A stretch of 15,255 bases of DNA. Origin: an uncultured Mucilaginibacter sp. (GTDB lineage: Bacteria > Bacteroidota > Bacteroidia > Sphingobacteriales > Sphingobacteriaceae). Positions 6,394-14,711 of the stretch are shown one piece after another (position 1 is the stretch's first letter; every line of letters starts with the position of its first letter). The stretch is from contig NZ_CAMLOV010000137.1 in NCBI RefSeq assembly GCF_946481715.1, positions 1 to 15,255 of the forward strand. Direction: 5' to 3'. The translations under genes were made by a program, and so were the position numbers. Under the pieces are notes generated by a model that was given only the letters and a program-made list of their open reading frames with translations, was not told the origin of the DNA and made no database searches.

Positions 6394-7878
6394 TTAATAA
6401 CCTGGATTTTGTTTTAACAAGGAGTTGGTGTTAAGCGCGGCGGTTGGTATCGGGAACAGTTTCCTGAAATCGCCTACGGCCGGCACAAAACCATGCGCCA
6501 GGGTGAAGGTGTTAAACCTGATCATATCCTGCCTGCGGTGCCCTTCCCAGTTCAGCTCAAAGCCGCGCTCGTTGTAGATATCCGTAAGCGTTGGGTTTGC
6601 ACCTAAAGCGCCAAGGCCGGCACGTTGCCTCACCTGGTCTATAAATGGTTTGGCTGCGCCTGCATTGCCCAAACGCACGTTACACTCTGCCTGCATCAGC
6701 AGGATATCAGCATAACGGTAAATAGGGAAATCGTTTGATGCACCACCACCGTTCATCGGGGCTACCGGGTAGAATTTCAGGTCGCGAACGCCTTCGTTTG
6801 GCGCAGCACCCGGGTCATCTAATGAGCTTACCGTTTCGCTGTAATTAACACCGCCCGATTGCGCCCCTATCAGGAACTGCTTTTTGCGGATATCGGCATT
6901 ATCATACTTTTGGTAATACTCCGGTGGGATGATAGAACCGTTCCAGCCGCTGTAGCCAAACGTTGCCTGGAAATTTGGCCCGTTTAAACTGCGGATAGAT
7001 AAGATATTCCTCGATACAATATCAACCGTTACATAAATAGACAGGATGGTTTCGTCTGTTGGGTTCTGGTTGCCAAAAAGCTCGTAATACTGGTAACCCA
7101 GCGGGCTTGTTGCGCTTGCGCCACCCGGGTGCAGCGAAAAGCCGCCCGTGGCAATTTTGTTACAGGCGTTCAGGCAATCCTGCCAGTGTGCGGTACCCGT
7201 GTACACTTCGGCATTAAGGTAAACCTTAGCCAGTAAAGCATAGCCCGCCCATTTGTTAAACCTGCCATAGTATTCGCCGCCTTTTGTTTCGGATAGCTTA
7301 TCTATGTTCTCGGTAAGTTCCTTCACCACAAAGTTGTACACATCTGCACGGCTTGCCTGCGGTATTTTGTCAACGGTGATGTTGTTATCGGTATAAAACG
7401 GTACCGAGCCAAAATCATCCATCAGCAGGTAGTAGAAAAACGCACGCAGCGCCTTTGCCTCGGCAATTTTCGATGGGTCGGCATTGGAACTGGTTAGCTG
7501 GTCTACCGCTAAATTTGCCGTATAGATTGATTTGTAAAGCCAGTTCCAGGTGTTATTAATGATACCCATGTTTGGCAGCCATTGGCGCTGGTAAAGTATG
7601 GCAAAATCAAGCTGCCAGTCGCCGGTGTTGCGGTGAGGTATCACCTGCTCGTCGGATGACATGGCATTCAGGTCGTACCAACCGTTATCGGCACCGGCAT
7701 ATCCAACCCCACCCCAGTTACCGCCCACCTGCGAATACACATTCGCAAGCGCCACATCCGCACCCTTTGCAGAACCGTAAAACGTGGCGGCAGGATATTT
7801 ATCATACACATTTTCATTAACCTTGGTACAACCTGCACCAAGCCCGATGATTAAAATGCTTGTTAATATTTTTTTCAT
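6394..7878 (-). CDS. susD: SusD-family starch/maltodextrin-binding lipoprotein
   Basis: The 494-residue outer-membrane lipoprotein forms the lid on the SusC channel and captures oligosaccharide. It begins MKKILTSILIIGLGAGC, a lipoprotein signal with C17. Family landmarks are ALRAFFYYLLMDDFGSVPF (143-161), the TPR-like helix that packs on SusC, ADILLMQAECNVRLGNAGAA (390-409), and ERGFELNWEGHRRQDMIRF (437-455) near the C-terminus; the protein ends LLKQNPGY, as many SusD proteins do. Tryptophan-rich stretches (W55, W67, W89, W100, W111, W113) may contribute to the glucan-binding face. It lies 7 nt after susC and 15 nt before the chosen susE start, so it is tightly co-transcribed. Starch specificity is inferred from the GH13 genes in the locus, not from SusD itself. 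Confidence 0.95.
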   Translation of the reverse strand: MKKILTSILIIGLGAGCTKVNENVYDKYPAATFYGSAKGADVALANVYSQVGGNWGGVGYAGADNGWYDLNAMSSDEQVIPHRNTGDWQLDFAILYQRQWLPNMGIINNTWNWLYKSIYTANLAVDQLTSSNADPSKIAEAKALRAFFYYLLMDDFGSVPFYTDNNITVDKIPQASRADVYNFVVKELTENIDKLSETKGGEYYGRFNKWAGYALLAKVYLNAEVYTGTAHWQDCLNACNKIATGGFSLHPGGASATSPLGYQYYELFGNQNPTDETILSIYVTVDIVSRNILSIRSLNGPNFQATFGYSGWNGSIIPPEYYQKYDNADIRKKQFLIGAQSGGVNYSETVSSLDDPGAAPNEGVRDLKFYPVAPMNGGGASNDFPIYRYADILLMQAECNVRLGNAGAAKPFIDQVRQRAGLGALGANPTLTDIYNERGFELNWEGHRRQDMIRFNTFTLAHGFVPAVGDFRKLFPIPTAALNTNSLLKQNPGY

Positions 7879-7885
7879 GATCGTA

Positions 7886-10840
7886 TTATTTTAAAACCAC
7901 ATTTAATCCAATAGAGAAGGTACGGGTGCGGGGGTAAATACCGCCATCGTAGCCTGTCCCGTTACCACCGCTCAGGTTTATTTCAGGGTCAACACCTGTA
8001 TAGCCGGTTATCACCGCCAGGTTTTGCCCGGTTAATGATAAGCGCAGCGAACTGATGTATTTTATATTATCGGTTTTGATGCTATACCCGAATGATAAGT
8101 TCTCGAAACGCAGGAACGCGCCATTCTCTAACCACAGGTTTGAGCCATATTGCGAGGTAAATAAGCCCAGCGGAACCGCACTTTGCAGCACGTTTGATTT
8201 ACCCAGGTTTTCGAAATAGCTGAAGCTTGGGCGGATACCGTTATAGATTTTATTACCGCCCGATCCTCTCCACACCATAGAGGCATCAAAGTTTTTGTAC
8301 CGGAAACTTGGGGTAAATGCGTAGGTATAAGTTGGCAACGCCGAACCCGCAAACACCCTATCCGGACTTTGGTTACCCTGGTCGATGATGCCGTCGCCAT
8401 TTTGGTCGACAACGGTTTCGGCATTAGATGCATCCTTGCCGCTGTGCTGCAAAATGTAGTAAGTGCCAACCGGTTTGCCTTTTATCAGGTATGAATTTGC
8501 GCCCCATGGTACGTAATCCGTGTTCAATGGCACGCCGTTTATAGATCCGCTTAGGTTTAGCACCTTATTTTTAAGGTACGATGCGTTACCGGCAAGGGTT
8601 AGCGTGGTGTTGAGGGTTTTGATAGCGGTGTAGCTTAAAGTAAGCTCCAAACCACGGTTTTGTAAACTACCCACGTTGGCGGCAATACTGCCATATGGGT
8701 ATGGTGGCTGCGGAACCGCATAGTTAAACAACAGGTTATCTGTTTTTGCGGTGTAGGCATCGATGGTACCGCTCAGCCTGTCGTTCAGGGTAGTGAAGTC
8801 GATACCGATGTTGGCTTGCTTACGGGTTTCCCAACGCAGATCGGGGTTAGGGTTTTGGCTGATAACAAAGTTGGTGATACTTTGCCCGCCGAAGTACGTA
8901 ACGCCCGAATAACCTACTAACTGCAGCGAGTTTTGCGGAGCAAGCCCCTGCTGGTTACCGGTAACACCGTAACCGCCGCGCAATTTAAGCGAGCTAAACA
9001 CGCGCTGGTTTTTCATAAAGCCTTCCTGGTCTATCCTCCAGGCTAATGAAGCCGACGGGAAATTACCAAACTTGTGGTTAGCGCCAAATACCGACGAACC
9101 ATCCCTACGGAAACTGGCTGTCAATAAATATTTGTTAGCAAACGAGTAATTTACACGGCCCAGGTAGGATAAAAGGCTGCGGTCGTTTTTGTATGAGGAG
9201 AAATCGCCGGGAGTAACTTTGCTCAGGTCGCCTAATTGCAAAGCGTTGTAAGTGGCAATATCGTTGATAAAGCCTTTAGCTTGCGAAAAGTTACCATTGT
9301 AAGTTTGTATCTGGTACTCGTAAACGGCAATCGCATCTAAATGGTGCTGGCCAAAATCTGTTTTATAGCTCAGGCTTATATCGCTCAGCTTTTCGTCCTG
9401 GTGGTAATTGCTTATGTTGGCAATACCCTGGTTATCGATAGCGGTAGATACGGTTGACATGGCCGGCAAGTAATAACCGGTGTTGCCATCAACCTTTCTC
9501 CAGCTGCCAAACCAGCCGGCAGATAAGCCTTTGTACAACTGCAAATCGGCGCGCAAGCTGCCGAACAGGCTGTTTGCCTTAACATCGTTTTTAACGGTTT
9601 GTGCAACCGCATAGGGGTTGATGTATTGGAATACGTTAGGGTCGGAGTAATAGCTGCCATCTGCATTTAGCACCGGGTCGGTAGGCCTGGATACATAGGC
9701 GTTGCTGATAAGGTTTGATGTGAACGCCGCACGGCCAATGCTTGGCGGGCTGTAGCGCGCATTATCAATACCGCTGTTCAGGTTCATGGTAAGTGTAAGC
9801 TTATCATCTAAAGCCTTTTGGGTAGCGGTTATCCTGCCGATGTAGTTTTTGTAGTTGGAATTGATAACGATACCGTTTTGCAAAATAGCCGTTAACGATG
9901 CGCGATAGTTAAAGCTGTTTGCGCCGCCGCCAAACGCAAGCGTATGGTTTTGCGTGTAACCGTTACGGGTAAGCAAACCAAACCAATCGGTGCTGGAGCC
10001 GTGGTTGGCAGATGCCGGCACGCCGTAATTCTGCGCCTGCTCCCACCATTGTTCGGCGTTAAGCAGTTCCAGTTTTTTGCCGATAACATCTATCGAAGCA
10101 CTGGTTGAGTACTCCACACTTGATTTGCCGGCACGGTTTTTCTTAGTCGTCACGATGATAACGCCCGGTGCACCACGCGAACCGTAAATAGCGGTTGCAG
10201 ATGCATCCTTCAATACGTCTACCGATTCAATTTCGCTTGGGGGCACCTGTTTAAACAGGTCCATGTTACCTTGCACGCCGTCAACAACCACCAAAGGGTC
10301 ATTACCGCCGATAAGCGAAGTGGTACCACGGATACGCACGCTTGGCGCAGTACCCGGCTCGCTGCCTGTTTGGGTAACGTTTACACCGGCCGCCTTGCCT
10401 GCCAGTTGCTGTAAAGGGTTGGTTATTGGTCCCGGGTTCATATCCTTACTGCCAATGGTTGATACCGCGCCGGTTAAATCGGATTTTTTTACGGTACCGT
10501 AACCTACCACAACCACTTCTGCCAATGAGCGCGAATTGGGTGTTAAGCTAATTTTGAGCGATTGGTTTGCAACCAGGATCCGCTCGGCAGCATCGTAACC
10601 TAAAAAGTTAACCGTAACGGTTAACGATTGCAGGCTGGTATTTGCAATGGAGAAACCGCCGTCCTTGTCGGTCGTCATCGACTGGCCCGTTTCTTTCACC
10701 ACAACGGTAGCGCCGGGTAGTGTTAAGTTGCGCTCATCAACAACCGTCCCGCTGAAGCGTGCCTTTTGGGCAAAAGTTGTTAATGTGCAGATAAGGAATA
10801 GCACGGAAAGGCCGTACTTAAATAAGTAAACTTTGTTCAT
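7886..10840 (-). CDS. susC: SusC-family TonB-dependent outer-membrane transporter
   Basis: The 984-residue protein is the energised channel that imports glucan oligosaccharides, partnered by SusD. A Sec signal covers 1-24 (ending TFAQ). A carboxypeptidase-regulatory-like domain follows (about 27-101; GTVVDERNLTLPGATVVV at 31-48), as in SusC-type TonB-dependent transporters. EVVVVGYGT (108-116) is the SusC-family signature at the TonB box and start of the plug. The plug (about 117-235) contains SVRIRG (167-172), DPLVVVDGV (181-189) and DASATAIYGSRGAPGVIIVT (212-231). The rest is a 22-strand barrel ending in TRTFSIGLNVVLK, with alternating hydrophobic residues typical of the last strand. No STN domain is present, so anti-sigma signalling is unlikely and control fits a separate SusR-like regulator. 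It is the first gene of the operon, with a candidate promoter about 60 nt upstream. Confidence 0.96.
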   Translation of the reverse strand: MNKVYLFKYGLSVLFLICTLTTFAQKARFSGTVVDERNLTLPGATVVVKETGQSMTTDKDGGFSIANTSLQSLTVTVNFLGYDAAERILVANQSLKISLTPNSRSLAEVVVVGYGTVKKSDLTGAVSTIGSKDMNPGPITNPLQQLAGKAAGVNVTQTGSEPGTAPSVRIRGTTSLIGGNDPLVVVDGVQGNMDLFKQVPPSEIESVDVLKDASATAIYGSRGAPGVIIVTTKKNRAGKSSVEYSTSASIDVIGKKLELLNAEQWWEQAQNYGVPASANHGSSTDWFGLLTRNGYTQNHTLAFGGGANSFNYRASLTAILQNGIVINSNYKNYIGRITATQKALDDKLTLTMNLNSGIDNARYSPPSIGRAAFTSNLISNAYVSRPTDPVLNADGSYYSDPNVFQYINPYAVAQTVKNDVKANSLFGSLRADLQLYKGLSAGWFGSWRKVDGNTGYYLPAMSTVSTAIDNQGIANISNYHQDEKLSDISLSYKTDFGQHHLDAIAVYEYQIQTYNGNFSQAKGFINDIATYNALQLGDLSKVTPGDFSSYKNDRSLLSYLGRVNYSFANKYLLTASFRRDGSSVFGANHKFGNFPSASLAWRIDQEGFMKNQRVFSSLKLRGGYGVTGNQQGLAPQNSLQLVGYSGVTYFGGQSITNFVISQNPNPDLRWETRKQANIGIDFTTLNDRLSGTIDAYTAKTDNLLFNYAVPQPPYPYGSIAANVGSLQNRGLELTLSYTAIKTLNTTLTLAGNASYLKNKVLNLSGSINGVPLNTDYVPWGANSYLIKGKPVGTYYILQHSGKDASNAETVVDQNGDGIIDQGNQSPDRVFAGSALPTYTYAFTPSFRYKNFDASMVWRGSGGNKIYNGIRPSFSYFENLGKSNVLQSAVPLGLFTSQYGSNLWLENGAFLRFENLSFGYSIKTDNIKYISSLRLSLTGQNLAVITGYTGVDPEINLSGGNGTGYDGGIYPRTRTFSIGLNVVLK

Positions 10841-11494
10841 AGAAAATTGGTTTTTAAATTGGTTTATTAAAACCTTCTGATTGGGTCAGTGCGGCTTATT
10901 CAAATATAGATGGGCGGTAGGCCCGAAAACAACGGCGCGAAAAGGTAATATTAAAAAAAATAAAAAAGTTGCTGTTGTAGATATTTAATAATCAATTGTT
11001 TACAAACTTTCTTTAAGAAGATTTATATAGATAATTGCATCAGCGATATGAACTTTACATGCATATTCTGAGGCATAAGCCGTGTAAAAAACAGTGATTT
11101 GTGGTGTCTGCCAACGCCTGAAACCGCAATAATTACTGCTTTGGCGGGTCGTTTTTTGGGGTTTAGGGGGCAAATGAGGGCATCAACTACTTTTTACAGG
11201 CTGTTTGGCTCCTTCTCCTCATTTTTGCGGGTAAAACCGGTTTAAATAAAGATCGGGGTAACCAAAGCGCTTAAAATGGTTCATATTTAATTTGGATAAA
11301 ATATACCACAATCAACTATTAATCAGATAGTTAGAATTAAATTTATTTAATAAATTTCTATATCAGCTTTCCAAAGCCTTGATTTTTGCTCACCCGAGCG
11401 GTTGATTTGTACTGCGCTATTCAATCGCATAACCAATTATTACCGGGTTTTAAATAAAACCCATCAACGCAACAACCCCTTCCGAGGCCCAAAA
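10841..11494. other. Divergent regulatory region between susC and the second amylase
   Basis: These 654 bp carry no credible gene and are strongly AT-rich. Besides the susC promoter they hold several dyads that could bind a regulator: AACTAT/ATAGTT (11314-11319 and 11327-11332), a 9-1-9 AT palindrome (11339-11357), AAGCGCTT (11265-11272) framed by ACCA/TGGT, and AAATGAGG/CCTCATTT (11172-11179 and 11217-11224). For the plus-strand amylase, TTG (11379-11381) with TTGATTTG (11402-11409) after 20 nt is a weak promoter candidate with one mismatch in the -7 box. In B. thetaiotaomicron SusR acts upstream of susA and susB; the equivalent site here is not identified. Confidence 0.5.
10901..10932 (-). 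promoter_or_regulatory. Promoter of the susC-susD-susE-amylase operon
   Basis: On the minus strand, TTG (10932-10930) is followed after 21 nt by TATATTTG (10908-10901). This agrees with the Bacteroidota sigma-factor consensus TTG-N17-23-TAnnTTTG. Transcription would begin near 10894, leaving a leader of roughly 55 nt before susC. It is the best promoter match in the window. Confidence 0.62.
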
Positions 11495-12859
11495 ATGTTT
11501 ATGAAAAGAAACTTACTTATATTATCCTTATTTATTGCCGTGCTTTGCACGCAGCAGAGAACATTACTTGCACAGGAAGTAATTTCCGAACCAAAACAAT
11601 ACGGCAAGCCCTTTAAAAATGTGCCCGACAGGCGCGATGTATCCATTTACCAGGTAAACATCCGCACCTTTGGCAAAAACGGCGACCTGAAAGGCGTTAC
11701 CGAACGCCTCGATTCGATTGCGGCGCTGGGCGTAAACGTAATTTACCTGATGCCTATTTACCCGGTTGGGGTACTCAAAGCCGTTAACTCCCCTTATTGC
11801 ATCAGCGATTATACAGCAGTAAGCAAAGAATTTGGCACGCTGGAAGACCTGCGCCAACTGGTGGCCGCCGCACATAACCGCAATTTGGCGGTGATACTGG
11901 ACTGGGTGGGTAACCATACGGCTTACGACCACGTATGGACGAAAAACAAAAGCTGGTACCTGCAGGATAGTACCGGCAATATCATCAGCCCGCCAAATAT
12001 GGGCTGGCGCGATGTAGCCCAACTAAATTTTAAAAACCGGGACATGCGCCAGGCTATGATCAGCGCCATGAAATACTGGGTATCGGCCGCCAATGTAGAT
12101 GGCTTCCGTTGCGACTATTCTGACGGGCCGCCCTTTGATTTTTGGAAACAAGCGCTTGATACCCTAAAAAGCATCCCCAACCATAAACTGTTGCTGCTCT
12201 CCGAAGGCAGCCGTAGGGACCATTACAAAGCAGGCTTCGATTATAACTTCGGGTTTAATTTTTTTGGGGATTTAAAAGCCATATTTAACCGTAACCGCCC
12301 GGTGCTATCTATCGATAGCCTCAATATTGCCGATTATAAAGGCACCGAAGAGGGGCAACAAATAGTGCGCTACACTACCAACCACGACGTAAACAGCTCA
12401 GATGGTACGCCTGAGGAGTTATTCGGTGGTAAAAAGGGCGCGATGGCGGCATTTGTGGTAATTGCTTACATGAAAAGCGTACCCATGATATACAACGGGC
12501 AAGAAGTTGGTACGCCCTACCGCCTGCTCTTCCCATTCACTGCGAAAAAAATAGACTGGAGCTTAAACCCGGATGTGACTGCCGAGTATAAAAAGATCAT
12601 CAAATTTAGGAATGATAGCAAAGCCATCCGCAGGGGTAAGTTAACATCTTACAGCTCTGCGGACGTTTGTGCTTTTACAAAAGAGGATGGCAGTGAAAGA
12701 GTGTTTGTGCTCAGTAACTTGCGAAACAAACAGGTGACTTACACTGTCCCGGAAAGTCTCTCAAGAACTAATTGGAAAATCGTATTTACCGGCGCGAAGA
12801 TGGAAGCACCAAATAGTATTACACTTGGGCCCTACTCATACCTCGTATTAAAAAATTAA
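11495..12859 (+). CDS. GH13 alpha-amylase/neopullulanase-like enzyme, Sec-exported (SusA-like position)
   Basis: The 454-residue enzyme hydrolyses alpha-glucans. I start it at ATG 11495 (MFMKRNLL), preceded by AAAA; ATG 11501 is equally possible. The frame is open further upstream, but only from a TTG and without a signal peptide. Residues 1-27 form a Sec signal ending LLAQ; VLC (17-19) lacks a small residue at -1, so it is not an obvious lipoprotein. GH13 regions are DWVGNH (136-141), GFRCD (203-207, nucleophile D207), LSEG (235-238, acid/base E237) and TTNHD (294-298, stabiliser D298). It lacks the Lys-His after the nucleophile (DYSDG). It matches the operon amylase along its full length, often over long blocks such as KYWV.AANVDGFRCD and FDFWKQA, with a 3-residue shorter loop after GVLK. 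Periplasmic action, as for SusA, is inferred from the signal type and divergent position. It converges with the regulator gene, 6 nt apart. Confidence 0.9.
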   Translation: MFMKRNLLILSLFIAVLCTQQRTLLAQEVISEPKQYGKPFKNVPDRRDVSIYQVNIRTFGKNGDLKGVTERLDSIAALGVNVIYLMPIYPVGVLKAVNSPYCISDYTAVSKEFGTLEDLRQLVAAAHNRNLAVILDWVGNHTAYDHVWTKNKSWYLQDSTGNIISPPNMGWRDVAQLNFKNRDMRQAMISAMKYWVSAANVDGFRCDYSDGPPFDFWKQALDTLKSIPNHKLLLLSEGSRRDHYKAGFDYNFGFNFFGDLKAIFNRNRPVLSIDSLNIADYKGTEEGQQIVRYTTNHDVNSSDGTPEELFGGKKGAMAAFVVIAYMKSVPMIYNGQEVGTPYRLLFPFTAKKIDWSLNPDVTAEYKKIIKFRNDSKAIRRGKLTSYSSADVCAFTKEDGSERVFVLSNLRNKQVTYTVPESLSRTNWKIVFTGAKMEAPNSITLGPYSYLVLKN

Positions 12860-12865
12860 GGCTTA

Positions 12866-14611
12866 TCAACTCAAATCCGCCACTTCTTTTACCGCTTTTA
12901 TCAGCATGATCTTCTCCTCAAATTCGTCGTTGGCTATAAAGGAGCGGTTTTTCACCTTGGTTTTGTAGGTGTAAATGGTGTTTACCGAGTAGTTGAGTAT
13001 TTTGGCGATGGTTTCGTTCTCGTCTATACCGAGGCGTATCAGCGCAAATATGCGCAGCTCGGTATTCAGCAAATGGTGCTCGTTAAAATGAACACGGTGG
13101 TCAGCATCAAACAGGGCGTTAAAATCATCAATAAAATTGGGGAAGATGTTGAGGAACACCTTATCAAAACTGTGGTAAAGGTTCTCACGCTCAAAATTGG
13201 TGTTCAGCCGGTTTAGCACCAGCATCACTTCCTCGTACCGTTTCTCTTTCAGGTTTTTGTCGATGGAGCGCTTCATACGGTCTATCTTTTCGATATAATC
13301 CGAATGGATATTAAAGAAATACCCGATGTACTCGTCCTTAATAATGTTGGCCTCATCAAGCTTGGTGTTTATGCGCGAGAGCGAGCGATTGGTACTATCC
13401 AGCACCTTATTCACCTTTATCAACGATTCGTTGGCAACATTCAGGTCCTGGTTTTTATTGACGATCACCTGGTCGGCAATTTTTAATTTCTTCAATTGCC
13501 GCAGGGTGATTACGGTGAAGATGATAACCACCACAATAAGCGAGGTGATGATGGACGCATAAATAGCCAGCGAGCGTTTCTGCTTTTCTATCCCGTTTAT
13601 CTTCTCCGCCTGTATAATAGGCATAATACTGCTTATCTGCGCTTCGCGGTGCCTTGCGCCGTAAAAGTTTGCATCATCTATCGAACTATTGATATACGTA
13701 AAAGCCGTTATTGCATCGCCCTGCTGGTAGTAATACTCAGCAAGGTTGGTAAGCGCAACGGCCTCTTTGGTAGAGTGCGCATTGTCAATAATGGCAGCCT
13801 TCATCAAATAGCTGATGGAAAGCTCGGGCTTGTTCAATTCCTTGTAAATGTAACTCAGGCAACTATAATTGATTGCGCTATCCTGGTACGATTGCGGTAT
13901 ACGCATAATTTTTGTGTACGGCACCAGCGCCGCCTTGTACTGGCTAGTGCGCAAGGCCTTTAAGCCTACCGCCGATAGGTTTTCATACGTGCCCGGTTTA
14001 GTCGAATTGATTATCGAATCGCAATAAGCCAGCCCAACGGCGCTGTATTTTTGGTAGTAGTCGTTTATCTTATCATAGTCGCCCAGGTCGAAATGGCTGC
14101 GGGCTTGCAGAAAGAGGTACTCGTACCGCTGGCTTTCAGTGAGTTTTTTGATATCGACTTTATTTAGGGTATCCAACCCTTCTTTAAACATCCCGGCAGA
14201 TACCAGCACAAAGCCCATATTCACTTTGGCGTAGTTTACCTTGTTAGGGTCGTTAAGTTGATGCGCTACGCTGTTCAGCTTTTGGCAATAAACATAGGCA
14301 GAATCGTGCACGAAGGATTTATATGCATTGAACAAACTTTGGTAATTAGTGTACCTCGTATTTAGCGATGTGTAATTAGCCGCAAGTTCTTTTTTAATAT
14401 TTTGGATATCGTGCAATTTGGCCTGCTCGTATTTTGCTTTGTTTTCTATAGCCTGGTTAAGCACTTTTTGCAGGCTATCAATATCCCCGGCGGCATTAGC
14501 TACAGGGTGTGCGCTAAAGCTTAAAAAAGATAACAATACAGAAAATAACAACCAAAAACGTGCACTCTCACTACTCCTCAACAATACACCAACCCTGTTT
14601 AAATTCTGCAT
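12866..14611 (-). CDS. susR: SusR-like membrane-spanning transcriptional regulator (TPR / TM / HTH)
   Basis: The 581-residue protein begins at ATG 14611. A hydrophobic segment at 18-36 acts as signal or anchor. Residues about 45-340 are helical TPR-type repeats (for example [20 protein letters not shown], 245-264, and [19 protein letters not shown], 286-304), predicted outside the inner membrane. One transmembrane helix follows (about 349-371), flanked by KQKR and RQLKKLK. Then comes a coiled coil (about 375-425) with repeated NxxLxxxN spacing. The C-terminal third, with [11 protein letters not shown] (424-434) and an HTH of LuxR type (about 516-556; [20 protein letters not shown], 517-536, then a recognition helix around [15 protein letters not shown]), should bind DNA. 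The architecture matches B. thetaiotaomicron SusR (about 540 residues; I recall the C-terminal region as DUF6377). The inferred role is to sense maltooligosaccharide in the periplasm and activate the sus genes. Confidence 0.87.
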   Translation of the reverse strand: MQNLNRVGVLLRSSESARFWLLFSVLLSFLSFSAHPVANAAGDIDSLQKVLNQAIENKAKYEQAKLHDIQNIKKELAANYTSLNTRYTNYQSLFNAYKSFVHDSAYVYCQKLNSVAHQLNDPNKVNYAKVNMGFVLVSAGMFKEGLDTLNKVDIKKLTESQRYEYLFLQARSHFDLGDYDKINDYYQKYSAVGLAYCDSIINSTKPGTYENLSAVGLKALRTSQYKAALVPYTKIMRIPQSYQDSAINYSCLSYIYKELNKPELSISYLMKAAIIDNAHSTKEAVALTNLAEYYYQQGDAITAFTYINSSIDDANFYGARHREAQISSIMPIIQAEKINGIEKQKRSLAIYASIITSLIVVVIIFTVITLRQLKKLKIADQVIVNKNQDLNVANESLIKVNKVLDSTNRSLSRINTKLDEANIIKDEYIGYFFNIHSDYIEKIDRMKRSIDKNLKEKRYEEVMLVLNRLNTNFERENLYHSFDKVFLNIFPNFIDDFNALFDADHRVHFNEHHLLNTELRIFALIRLGIDENETIAKILNYSVNTIYTYKTKVKNRSFIANDEFEEKIMLIKAVKEVADLS

Positions 14612-14631
14612 TTTTTGCCCGCCTATGCTAC

Positions 14632-14639
14632 CAAAGTTA
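14632..14639 (-). promoter_or_regulatory. Candidate -7 box for the susR-like gene
   Basis: TAACTTTG on the minus strand (14639-14632) matches TAnnTTTG and lies 20 nt before the start codon, implying a leader of about 15 nt. No good TTG is found at the expected -33 position, which fits weak constitutive expression of a regulator. Confidence 0.35.
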
Positions 14640-14711
14640 CTTAAAACTTATTTACATTTTAGGCCCTAATGTAGCTATTAGCAATGGTGCATAAATTAAT
14701 TTTTAGGATGA

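Noticed and set aside
11564..12022. 152-codon minus-strand frame inside the second amylase
   Set aside because: It lies antisense to clearly coding, motif-bearing GH13 sequence and has no recognisable domain; the catalytic frame is the real one.
13496..13963. 155-codon plus-strand frame inside the regulator gene
   Set aside because: Antisense to the TPR/TM region of the SusR-like protein; composition looks like a shadow frame.
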